NCBI RefSeq assembly: GCF_029537485.1 | Contig: NZ_JARPUS010000017.1 | Location: 16,434 to 80,433, forward strand | Origin: Pseudomonas sp. GOM6 | GTDB lineage: Bacteria; Pseudomonadota; Gammaproteobacteria; Pseudomonadales; Pseudomonadaceae | Reading direction: 5' to 3' | Length of the DNA: 64,000 bases | Part shown: positions 18,248 through 26,184 of the stretch, piece after piece | Numbering within the stretch: position 1 is the stretch's first letter | Layout of the letters: each line of letters opens with the position of its first letter | The notes under the pieces: model-generated | The model's input: only the letters and a program-made list of their open reading frames with translations | Databases searched by the model: none | What the model was told of the DNA's origin: nothing | Position numbers and translations under genes: made by a program

Positions 18248-19135
18248 ATGCGCCTTAAAGCCCACACACCCCTGATCGCCCTACTGGCAACGTTGAGCCT
18301 ACTCGCCGCCTGCAGCCGTTTCGACCTTGCCTATCGCAACCTCGACTGGTTACTAAGCTGGCGCATCGACAGCTATCTGGACCTGAACGCCGAGCAGCAG
18401 GCCTGGCTGGAGCCACGCCTGGATCAGCACCTGGCCTGGCATTGCAGCACCCAGCTGCCGCAACTGGCCAGTTGGCTAGACGAGGACAGCGCTCGTCTCG
18501 CTGCGGGCACACTGGATGCCGAGCAACTGCAAACGCGCTTCACCGACTTGCTCCTGGCCCTGGGGGAAATTTCCAGCGAGATCGGCCCCACCGCTGCCGG
18601 CCTGCTGCAACAGCTCAGCCCGCTGCAAGTGCAGCAACTGCGCGAGCAGATGAATAAAGAGAACGCCAAGTTGCGTGCGGAATTCGTCGAACCACCACTT
18701 GCCGAGCAGATCGCCAAACGCGCCGAGGCCACCCAGGAGCGCCTGGAGCCCTGGTTTGGCCAACTCAATGCTCAACAGCAGGCACTGGTGCGCCGTTGGG
18801 CCGAACAGCGTGGCGAGCAGAGCCGCCTGTGGCTGGACAGCCGCGAGCGCTGGCAAACAGCACTCCTCAAAGAGCTGGAGGGGCGGCGCAGCGCCGACTT
18901 CCCGCAGCGCCTCGACCACCTGCTGCGTGAGCGGCAGCAATACTGGAGCGAAGACTATCGCCAGGCCTTCGCCGACAACCAGCGCAGCCTTGCCGAACTG
19001 CTTGGCCAGCTGATCGCCAATGCCGATGCTGGGCAGCGCCAGCATCTGCAGGAACGTCTGGGCGCCCTGCGTGAGGACATCGCCGGGCTTGAATGCACTA
19101 AACCAGCGGCGGCAGTCGCCAGTCGATCGGAGTGA
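18248..19135 (+). CDS. DUF6279-type lipoprotein
   Basis: A 295-residue predicted lipoprotein: signal peptide MRLKAHTPLIALLATLSLLA with lipobox LLAAC, so it is probably anchored in a membrane facing the periplasm. The mature part begins SRFDLAYRNLDWLLSWRID and is almost entirely charged helices rich in Gln, Glu and Leu, likely coiled coil. The start at 18248 gives the signal peptide its proper length. The function is unknown. Its last 38 bases overlap the end of ung on the opposite strand. Confidence 0.82.
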   Translation: MRLKAHTPLIALLATLSLLAACSRFDLAYRNLDWLLSWRIDSYLDLNAEQQAWLEPRLDQHLAWHCSTQLPQLASWLDEDSARLAAGTLDAEQLQTRFTDLLLALGEISSEIGPTAAGLLQQLSPLQVQQLREQMNKENAKLRAEFVEPPLAEQIAKRAEATQERLEPWFGQLNAQQQALVRRWAEQRGEQSRLWLDSRERWQTALLKELEGRRSADFPQRLDHLLRERQQYWSEDYRQAFADNQRSLAELLGQLIANADAGQRQHLQERLGALREDIAGLECTKPAAAVASRSE

Positions 19136-19793
19136 GGCCGCACTGCTCCAGGTACTTGTTGGTGCGACTGAAATGGCCATTACCGAGGAAACCGCGATAC
19201 GCCGACAGCGGTGACGGGTGCGCCGACTTCAATACCAGGTGGCGAGTGGTATCGATCAGTTTCTGCTTGCTTTGCGCATGCGCGCCCCAGAGCAGGAACA
19301 CCAGGTTGCCCGGCCGCGCGTTGACCGCCTCGATCACCTTGTCGGTGAACGGCTGCCAGCCCTTGTCGGCATGCGAGCCGGCGCTGGCCTGCTCGACGGT
19401 CAGCGAGGTGTTGAGCAACAGCACGCCCTGCTCGGCCCAGCTTTGCAGGTAGCCATGCGCAGGAATATCGATGTTCAGGTCGCGCTTGAGCTCCTTGAAG
19501 ATGTTCACCAGCGAGGGGGGTGCCGGTACCCCCGGTTGCACCGAAAAGCACAGGCCATGGGCCTGGCCCGGGCCGTGGTAGGGGTCCTGGCCGATGATCA
19601 CCACCTTGACCTGCTCCAGCGGCGTGGAGTTGAGCGCATTGAAGATCAGCGGCGCCGGCGGAAAGATCACCTTGCCGGCGGCCTTCTCGGCCCGCAGGAA
19701 ATCGCCCAGCTCGCGCATGTACGGCTTGTCGAACTCCTCGCGCAGAGCCTCCTTCCAGCCCGGTTCGAGTTTGATGCGGTCGTCGGTGGTCAT
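19098..19793 (-). CDS. ung: Uracil-DNA glycosylase
   Basis: Removes uracil from DNA to start base-excision repair. The 231-residue product begins MTTDDRIKLEPGWK; the upstream extension of the frame was rejected on family length. It contains the water-activating GQDPYHGPGQAHGLCFSV motif and the DNA-intercalating HPSPLSAYRG loop with the catalytic His. Its 3' end overlaps that of the convergent lipoprotein gene, so no terminator fits between them. Confidence 0.98.
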   Translation of the reverse strand: MTTDDRIKLEPGWKEALREEFDKPYMRELGDFLRAEKAAGKVIFPPAPLIFNALNSTPLEQVKVVIIGQDPYHGPGQAHGLCFSVQPGVPAPPSLVNIFKELKRDLNIDIPAHGYLQSWAEQGVLLLNTSLTVEQASAGSHADKGWQPFTDKVIEAVNARPGNLVFLLWGAHAQSKQKLIDTTRHLVLKSAHPSPLSAYRGFLGNGHFSRTNKYLEQCGLTPIDWRLPPLV

Positions 19794-20019
19794 GCGCGGG
19801 TTCCTGCGGCGAAAACGAAAGCGGCACGCTAAGGAAGCCACCGGGGCAAGTCAACCTGAAGTCTTGGCCGCGCACTCTCAGTGCCAATGACCGACGCACT
19901 GCCTGCCCGGCAATGGTGCCCCATAGACCCTATACGCCAGTATCACGCCGCTGGATGCGCCTTGCCGGCCTGGATAGGTCGGCCAAGACTGCTGACTCAT
20001 CCCGAGCAGGAGCTTCGCC

Positions 20020-20433
20020 ATGAACACCTCGACCGGTATCAGTCGTGCCCGCCTGGAGCAGGCACTGCAGCACTCCACCTTCGCCCAGCTGCTGGGCGCC
20101 GAACTGCTCGACTTCACACCCGGCAGGGTCAGCCTGCAGGTGACCAGCCGCCCCGATCTGTGCCAGCACCACGGCTACATCCACGGTGCCGTAGTGGGCT
20201 TCATGGTCGACAGTGGTTGCGCCTGGGCCGCTGCATCGCTGGTCGGCGACGTGGTAACCAGCGAATACAAGCTCAACCTGCTCGCCCCGGCCCTGGGCGA
20301 GCGCCTGATCTGCCGCAGCGAAGTGCTCAAGGCCGGCCAGCGCCAGGCCGTGTGCCGCGCCGATGTGTTCGCGGTGAAGGACGGCGCGGAGAAGCTGGTC
20401 GCCACGGGCCTGGCGACCATTGCACGGGTCTGA
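20020..20433 (+). CDS. PaaI-family hotdog thioesterase
   Basis: A 137-residue hotdog-fold protein. The family motif is visible as HHGYIHGAVVGFMVDSGCAWAA, with the usual HGG changed to HGA, followed by SEYKLNLLAPA. It would hydrolyse an acyl- or aryl-CoA thioester in the cytosol; the substrate is not predictable. It is convergent with the HMG-CoA reductase gene, 20 bases away. Confidence 0.85.
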   Translation: MNTSTGISRARLEQALQHSTFAQLLGAELLDFTPGRVSLQVTSRPDLCQHHGYIHGAVVGFMVDSGCAWAAASLVGDVVTSEYKLNLLAPALGERLICRSEVLKAGQRQAVCRADVFAVKDGAEKLVATGLATIARV

Positions 20434-20453
20434 ACCCGCGCAACGTCTTCACC

Positions 20454-21626
20454 TCAGCGGTTGCGCCCCAGCGTTTCGTGACTGCTGACCCAGTCCCCGG
20501 CCAGGATTGCCGAGGTCAGTGACACATCGCCAGCCAGCACCACCGCCGCGATGATCTCGGCCAGCTTGTCGGCTTTGCCCGCACCGACGCAGCCGAGCAT
20601 GTTCAGGCATTCACGCTGGGTAGGCAGACCGGTGCCGCCGCCGTGGGTGGCACAGATCACCGCCGGCAGGGTCACCGACCAGTAGTAGTCACCGTTATCC
20701 AGCAACTGGCCGTAGGTGATACCGCCGTGGGACTCGGCAACGTTGGCCGCGTCCTGCCCGGTGGCGATGAACATCGCTGCCAAACCGTTGGCTGCGTGCG
20801 CACCGCTGTAGGCCGTGCCGGCCTGAAAGGCGCCCACGGCAGCAATCTGCCGATAGCGATAGAGGTTGGCGGGGTCGACCCGCAGCAGCTCGTGGGCCAC
20901 CTCACGCTTGAGGGTGAACTCGGCGATCACCCGTTTGCCGCGGGTCTGGATCATGTTCATCGCCGAGTGTTTCTTGTCGGTATCGATGGCGCCGGAGAGG
21001 ATGTAGCGCGGCTGCAGCGGGTGGTTGGCCTTGATCCACTCGCAGGCGGCGAAGGTGGCCTTGCTGGTCATGTTCTGCCCGGCCGCATCGCCGGTGGTGT
21101 AGCAGAAGCGGGTGTAGAGCATGTTGGCCACCGGGTACTGCTCGATCTCGAACAGCTTGCCGCTGCGCGTGGTGGTCTCGGTAACCGCCTTGATCGTCTC
21201 GAACTCGCGCACCAGCCAGGCGCCGAATTCGCGGGCTTGCAAGGCATCCTCGAACAAGAACACCGGCGCGCGCTGCATGGAGTGCTTGACCACCGTGGTC
21301 CTCACCCCGCCGGACGCGCTGATGGCGCGCATGCCGCGGCTGTAACTGGCCAGCAGCGTACCTTCGGTGGTCGCCATGGGAATGTAGAAATCACCCCGCG
21401 CATGCTCGCCCTCGATACGCAGCGGCCCGGCCACACCCAACGGCATCTGCACCACGCCGATGAAGTTCTCGATATTGCCCTGGGTCACCGCCGGATCGAT
21501 GGCGTACTGACCGACCACATCCAGCGCAGCGCCGGTCTGCTCCTTGATGAAGTTGCGGCGCGTGCTGGCCTGCTCCCGGGTGTAATCGTTGGCGGGGTTA
21601 CGCGGAATCGGGGCGCCTCGGGACAT
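20454..21626 (-). CDS. Hydroxymethylglutaryl-CoA reductase, class I-like
   Basis: A 390-residue HMG-CoA reductase starting MSRGAPIPRN after GGAGAG. The four catalytic residues known from the human enzyme all appear: Glu88 in TTEG, Lys219 in DTDKKHSAMN, Asp292 in GQDAAN and His383 in SSHETLGRNR. ENFIGVVQMPLGVAGPL, DAAGQNM and GGGTGLPTQ also follow the class I (NADPH, biosynthetic) pattern rather than the class II pattern of P. mevalonii. The N-terminal membrane anchor of eukaryotic forms is absent. Pseudomonas makes isoprenoids by the MEP route, and no other mevalonate gene is in the window, so the role is unclear. Confidence 0.92.
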   Translation of the reverse strand: MSRGAPIPRNPANDYTREQASTRRNFIKEQTGAALDVVGQYAIDPAVTQGNIENFIGVVQMPLGVAGPLRIEGEHARGDFYIPMATTEGTLLASYSRGMRAISASGGVRTTVVKHSMQRAPVFLFEDALQAREFGAWLVREFETIKAVTETTTRSGKLFEIEQYPVANMLYTRFCYTTGDAAGQNMTSKATFAACEWIKANHPLQPRYILSGAIDTDKKHSAMNMIQTRGKRVIAEFTLKREVAHELLRVDPANLYRYRQIAAVGAFQAGTAYSGAHAANGLAAMFIATGQDAANVAESHGGITYGQLLDNGDYYWSVTLPAVICATHGGGTGLPTQRECLNMLGCVGAGKADKLAEIIAAVVLAGDVSLTSAILAGDWVSSHETLGRNR

Positions 21627-21895
21627 GTTGCTCTCCTGCTGAGTCGAATGGGTCGCGGAACGGATGAGATTAGTGGGAAATCCGTCGTACCGAGTGTGCC
21701 CATGGCCAACAAGACCAGCTTGCCCGAAGACGCCAATGAGGTGATCGAACGTGTCAGCCAAGGGTGCCCAGAAGAGGCTTCATATGGCCAACTCTGGTCG
21801 TCTGGGTGTGCAAGTTTTCGGGCGGTCCCGCGCGAAAACCAAAAGCGCCAAGGGCGTGGCAGTCTCTAAGGCATGTTCACTACGAGGCCAACGCC

Positions 21896-23308
21896 ATGTC
21901 CGTGCACGATAAAGAACTGCCCAAGGTCAACACTCCGCTCCCAGGGCCGGCCAGCGCCGCCCTGTTCGAGCGTTATTCACCACACCTGACCAGCAGCAAC
22001 GCCGATCACAGCATTTACCCTCTGGTGGAAACCAGTCGCCGCGGTTACCTGATTGTCGATGCCGACAACAACACCTTTGCCGACCACATGTCCGCGTGGG
22101 GCGCTTCGCCGTTCGGCCCGACCCCGCCCACCGTGAAAGCGGCCATGGACGCGGCCTGGCAGAATCACGGCATGCAGATCAGTGGCTGGTTGAGCAACAA
22201 CGCCGCCTACCCGCTGGTGGAAAAGCTCGCCGCCATCGCACCGGGGCGCATCAATCGGGTCGAGTACTCGGTATCCGGCACCCTGGCCGTGGAAGGCGCG
22301 GTGAAATTCATGCGCGAGGCGAGCAAGCGGCCGCTGATCATCACCTTCGGCGGTCAGTACCATGGTGAGTCGACCTACATGACCGCCGGCGCCTCCAGCG
22401 ATTTGTCGAATGTGTCCTCCGGGCGTACTCAGTTTGTTTCCGGGGTGGTCATGGTGCCTTACCCCAACCGCTTCCGATCCGCCTTCCGCAAGGGCCCCGG
22501 GCCGTTCGACGACACCGAGGTGCTCGACTACCTGGAGTATCTGCTGGTGCAGCAGGTACACCCGGGACAGGTGGCTGGCGTGATGATCGAGCCGGTGCTC
22601 GGTGAAGGCGGCATTCACGCGCCCTCGCAAGCCTTCTGGGATCGTCTCGGTGCGCTGTGCAAACGCTGGGGCTGGCTGCTCTGCCTGGATGAAGTGCAGA
22701 CCTGCATGGGGCGCTGCGGCGAGATGTTCGCCATGCAGCGCTGGCAGAACATCGACCCTGACCTGATCCTGCTGGGCAAAGCCTTTGCCGCGGGCGGGCA
22801 GCCGATTGCGGCCATCCTCGGCACCGACGCCATCATGGGCAACACCGACCTGCATTTGGGCAGCACCTACGGTTTCGCCCCGGCCGCCTGCGCTGGTGCG
22901 CTGGCCGGTATAGAACTGATCGAGGCCGGCGGCGTGCTGGAAAACGCCCGCCTGCTGGAAAGCATCTTCCTTGAGCACATGACTCCGCTGAAAACCGAGA
23001 TTGAGCAAGTGGGCGATGTTCGTGCGGTCGGCGCCATGGCCGCCATCGAGTTCGTACAGAGCAAAGCCAGCCATAGGCCGGCACCCGCCTTTCAGTACGC
23101 GGTGCACCATGCAGTACTGCGCCGTGGAGTCCTGGGGATTTCCCAGCGCGGCAAATGGCATTACCGGCTGCAACCGGCCCTGACCATGTCACCGGAAGTG
23201 TTCGAGTTCAGCTGCGCCGCGATTGCCGAGGCCATCCGTGAAGTGGCAGCCAATCCACCCACCGAGGCGCAGAGTGTTCAGGATGCGGTAGCCGACGCGG
23301 TGCGCTGA
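21896..23308 (+). CDS. Class III PLP-dependent aminotransferase
   Basis: A 470-residue fold-type I aminotransferase of the ornithine/GABA aminotransferase class, starting MSVHDKELPK. Key features are YHGES near residue 155, the cofactor Asp265 in LLCLDEVQTCMGRCG and the Schiff-base Lys295 in LILLGKAFAAGGQP. The usual SGTEA phosphate-site motif reads SGTLA (residues 128-131), which removes a commonly conserved Glu. It is divergent from HMG-CoA reductase and followed by a polyamine-binding protein gene, which hints at an amine or polyamine substrate. I do not recognise the exact subfamily. Confidence 0.88.
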   Translation: MSVHDKELPKVNTPLPGPASAALFERYSPHLTSSNADHSIYPLVETSRRGYLIVDADNNTFADHMSAWGASPFGPTPPTVKAAMDAAWQNHGMQISGWLSNNAAYPLVEKLAAIAPGRINRVEYSVSGTLAVEGAVKFMREASKRPLIITFGGQYHGESTYMTAGASSDLSNVSSGRTQFVSGVVMVPYPNRFRSAFRKGPGPFDDTEVLDYLEYLLVQQVHPGQVAGVMIEPVLGEGGIHAPSQAFWDRLGALCKRWGWLLCLDEVQTCMGRCGEMFAMQRWQNIDPDLILLGKAFAAGGQPIAAILGTDAIMGNTDLHLGSTYGFAPAACAGALAGIELIEAGGVLENARLLESIFLEHMTPLKTEIEQVGDVRAVGAMAAIEFVQSKASHRPAPAFQYAVHHAVLRRGVLGISQRGKWHYRLQPALTMSPEVFEFSCAAIAEAIREVAANPPTEAQSVQDAVADAVR

Positions 23309-23390
23309 TAGTCGATTTCGCTGGCGGGATTTGGGGCCGCAGCCAAGGCTCTCGGCCCAAGAAACACCCCTAAAAACTGGAGCTGATCGC

Positions 23391-24488
23391 ATGACTACTA
23401 GTAAGAAGAAGATGCTGATTGCACTGTGCCTGACCGCTAGCGCGGTCGGCGTTGCCCAGGCCGCAGACACATCGGTGAAGGTCTACAACTGGTCGGACTA
23501 CATCGCCGAGGACACCAATGCCAACTTCGAAAAAGAGACCGGCATCAAGGTCGTTTACGACGTGTTCGACAGCAACGAGACCCTGGAAGCCAAGCTGCTG
23601 GCAGGTTCCTCGGGCTATGACGTGGTCGTGCCGGGAAACATGTTCCTCGCCAAGCAGATCAAAGCGGGGGTGTTCCAGAAACTGGACCGTTCCAAGCTGC
23701 CGAACTGGAAGAATCTGGACGCCGATCTGATGAAGGCGCTGCAAAGCACTGATCCGGGTAACCAGTACGCCCTGCCCTACCTCTGGGGCACCACCGGCAT
23801 CATCTACAACGTGGACAAGGTGAAAGCCGCACTGGGAGTCGACACGATTGATTCGTGGGAGGTGATTTTCGAGCCGAAGAACCTGCAAAAGCTCAAAGCC
23901 TGCGGAGTCACCATGCTGGATGCCCCGCAGGAAATCATGGCCGCGGCACTGTTTTATCAGGGCCTGAATCCCAATCCGACCAGCACCGAAGACATCGCCA
24001 AAGCCGAAACCCTGATGATGTCGATTCGACCCTACGTAACCTACTTCCACTCGTCCAAATACATCACCGATATGGCCAACGGCGATATCTGTGTATCGGT
24101 GGGCTGGTCCGGGGATGCCTTCCAGGCCCAGGCCCGGAGCGATGAAGCAAAGAACGGCGTCAACATTGCCTACGCCATTCCGAAGCAGGGTGCGGCGTCC
24201 TGGTACGACATGCTGGCGTTGCCAGTCGATGCAAAGAACCCCGATGCCGCCCATGCGTACCTGAATCACTTGCTGAAACCGGAAGTCATCGCGCCTATCA
24301 CGGACTATGTGGCCTACCCGAACGGTAACGCCGCCTCGACGCCACTGGTGGCTGAAGAGATTCGCAACAACCCGGGAATCTACCCAACCGCGGAAACCAT
24401 GAAGAAACTCTACGTGCTGGGCGAGTTGTCGCCGAAAGTGCAGCGGGCCATGACGCGCAGCTGGTCCAAGATTAAATCCGGTACTTGA
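23391..24488 (+). CDS. Periplasmic polyamine-binding protein (PotF/SpuD-like)
   Basis: A 365-residue extracellular solute-binding protein. The start MTTSKKKMLIALCL, preceded by GGAG, gives a signal peptide cut after VGVAQA. The mature part starts DTSVKVYNWSDYIAEDT, the classic PotF beginning, and continues with YDVFDSNETLEAKLLAGSSG. Later segments such as PYLWGTTGIIYN and VGWSGDAFQA also fit PotF. No permease or ATPase gene is nearby, so it must use a distant transporter or act as a sensor component. It is co-directional with the aminotransferase gene, 82 bases downstream. Confidence 0.9.
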   Translation: MTTSKKKMLIALCLTASAVGVAQAADTSVKVYNWSDYIAEDTNANFEKETGIKVVYDVFDSNETLEAKLLAGSSGYDVVVPGNMFLAKQIKAGVFQKLDRSKLPNWKNLDADLMKALQSTDPGNQYALPYLWGTTGIIYNVDKVKAALGVDTIDSWEVIFEPKNLQKLKACGVTMLDAPQEIMAAALFYQGLNPNPTSTEDIAKAETLMMSIRPYVTYFHSSKYITDMANGDICVSVGWSGDAFQAQARSDEAKNGVNIAYAIPKQGAASWYDMLALPVDAKNPDAAHAYLNHLLKPEVIAPITDYVAYPNGNAASTPLVAEEIRNNPGIYPTAETMKKLYVLGELSPKVQRAMTRSWSKIKSGT

Positions 24489-24497
24489 GTCGCCATT

Positions 24498-24529
24498 CGC
24501 CCCGACCATCAGCAATGGTGGCCGGGGCG
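24498..24529. terminator. Convergent hairpin after the polyamine-binding protein gene
   Basis: Stem CGCCCCG/CGGGGCG extended by ACCAT/ATGGT with a 3-base bulge. It fills the 42-base gap between two convergent genes. It has no T-run, so the call rests on position and stem strength. Confidence 0.45.
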
Positions 24530-24530
24530 T

Positions 24531-25313
24531 CTAACCGCTATTGAGGCCGGGCGACTTCGGCAGATCGCCGGGCAGATGGCCGGTGACTGCGCGAAACGCG
24601 CTGTAAAAGGTACTGGTCGACCGGAACCCGGCAGCCCTGGCGCGCTCGACAATGCTGATCGCCGAATCGCTGGCCAATACATGGTGAATGCGAGCCCGAT
24701 TGAGGTACTGATAAAAGCTCAGACCAAGCCCCTGATTCAGCGCATAGGAAATCTGATTTCGGGTATAGCCGCTGGCCCGTGCCACATCCGACAGTGACAA
24801 GCCGGGCTCCAGGTAGGGCTGTTGCTGTTCAAAGTACAGCGCAAGGTCTTTCAGCAGGTAGCCCAGTGCCCGTGGACTAAGGCCGATCTTGCTGGCGGCA
24901 GCCTGTTTACGTTGTGGCTGACCAGGCTGCTGCAAGGGCAGCGCATATTCATTGATTTCAATGATCTGGCCATCGGCCACGCGCACCGAATCGCAGGCCG
25001 ACACGCTGAGCAACGCATCGCCATTGGCGGCACGAATCACTTCGCAATAGCGCAGAAACACCGTGTCGCCATCGACCCGTGGCCTGTCGAGGTACTCCAG
25101 GGTGTCCAGCGCCGAGCGGGCGATGATGTCGCGAACGTGTTCGCGCAATGCGCTGCCGGTATAGCGGCTGCCAGCGAAATGATCGATGAAGACCATGTCC
25201 GGGTGATACAGCGCTTCGATACCGGCGATATCGCCCTGTGCCCAGCACGCATTATGTCGCTCAACGATAGCCAGCGATGTGGCGGATAGGGCATCCAATT
25301 GGCATGTACTCAC
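24531..25313 (-). CDS. AraC-family regulator with N-terminal NTF2-like (SnoaL) domain
   Basis: A 260-residue fusion. Residues 1-125 read as an NTF2-like fold (VERHNACWAQGDIAGIEALY, HPDMVFIDHF, and a final LSVSACDSVRVADGQIIEIN strand), which in SnoaL proteins binds small ligands. Residues 155-255 form an AraC DNA-binding domain (LSDVARASGYTRNQISYALN and FRSTSTFYSAFRAVTG). The usual AraC cupin sensor is replaced. It is convergent with the polyamine-binding gene and is the likely local regulator of the HMG-CoA reductase/aminotransferase cluster, an inference from position only. Confidence 0.85.
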   Translation of the reverse strand: MSTCQLDALSATSLAIVERHNACWAQGDIAGIEALYHPDMVFIDHFAGSRYTGSALREHVRDIIARSALDTLEYLDRPRVDGDTVFLRYCEVIRAANGDALLSVSACDSVRVADGQIIEINEYALPLQQPGQPQRKQAAASKIGLSPRALGYLLKDLALYFEQQQPYLEPGLSLSDVARASGYTRNQISYALNQGLGLSFYQYLNRARIHHVLASDSAISIVERARAAGFRSTSTFYSAFRAVTGHLPGDLPKSPGLNSG

Positions 25314-25461
25314 TGTGCGATCCCGTTGCTAGCCTACAACCGTCAATCTGAGTTGACGCGAATATCCTAGGCGTTTCTGGGCCGCAACTGGAGCGTGACA
25401 TGCCTACTGGCAGTCCTCTGCGCCGATGTCGTCCTGATAGAGAGCAGCGTTGAGCTGGCGC

Positions 25462-26184
25462 CTAGCGACTCAGCTCATACACGCAGATGTTCACCGTCGA
25501 CGCCAGGTTGAGCGACTCGATGGCCCCGCAACCGGCGATGGTGAAGGGCTGCGCCCCCAAGGTCGCCAACTGCTCACGCGGCACGCCACGCGCCTCGTTG
25601 CCGAACAGGTAGCAGTCGAAGCTCTGGAAGCCGGCGGACTGCAGGCTGTCGCCCTGCATGTCCAGGCAGGCGATGCGCGGGAAGCGGCTGGGCAGCGCAT
25701 CCAGCTCCACGTCCAGGTCCATAGGCGTATGGAAGATCGCCCCCATGCTGGCGCGCACCACCTTGGGGTTGTACGGGTCGACGCTGCCGGGGCTGAGCAG
25801 GCAGCGGAAGCCGCCAAACCAGGCCAGGGTGCGCAGGATGGTACCGAGGTTGCCCGGGTCCTGGATCTCGTGCAGGTAGATGGCGCGCTCGCCGGCAGCC
25901 ACCGGGGCGGCGCTCTCCAGCATCGGTACCACGGCGACGATGCCCTGCGGGGTCTTGGTGTCGCTGATCTGCGCCATCTGCCGCTCACTGACCACCTGGG
26001 TCTTGAACGGGCTCTGCCAGTGCTCGTGAGCGGCGGTCACGTACAGCTGGCTGCACTGCAGCAGCGGGTTGTGCATGGCAGCCTTCTGCAGCTCCAGCAC
26101 CAGGTGTTCGCCTTCCACCAGGAAGTGGCCGAACTCGGCGCGATACTTCTTCTGCTGCAGCTTCTTGATGTCGTCGAGCTTCAT
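25462..26184 (-). CDS. SpoU/TrmH-family RNA 2'-O-methyltransferase
   Basis: A 240-residue SPOUT methyltransferase. The three family motifs are present: HEIQDPGNLGTILRT, LFGNEARGVP and IESLNLASTVNICVYEL, which form the knotted SAM site. The N-terminal part (EGEHLVLELQ) matches the substrate-binding subdomain of RlmB/TrmH-like proteins. The target nucleotide is unknown. It is translationally coupled to the upstream FAD protein (TGATG overlap at 26182-26186). Confidence 0.9.
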   Translation of the reverse strand: MKLDDIKKLQQKKYRAEFGHFLVEGEHLVLELQKAAMHNPLLQCSQLYVTAAHEHWQSPFKTQVVSERQMAQISDTKTPQGIVAVVPMLESAAPVAAGERAIYLHEIQDPGNLGTILRTLAWFGGFRCLLSPGSVDPYNPKVVRASMGAIFHTPMDLDVELDALPSRFPRIACLDMQGDSLQSAGFQSFDCYLFGNEARGVPREQLATLGAQPFTIAGCGAIESLNLASTVNICVYELSR

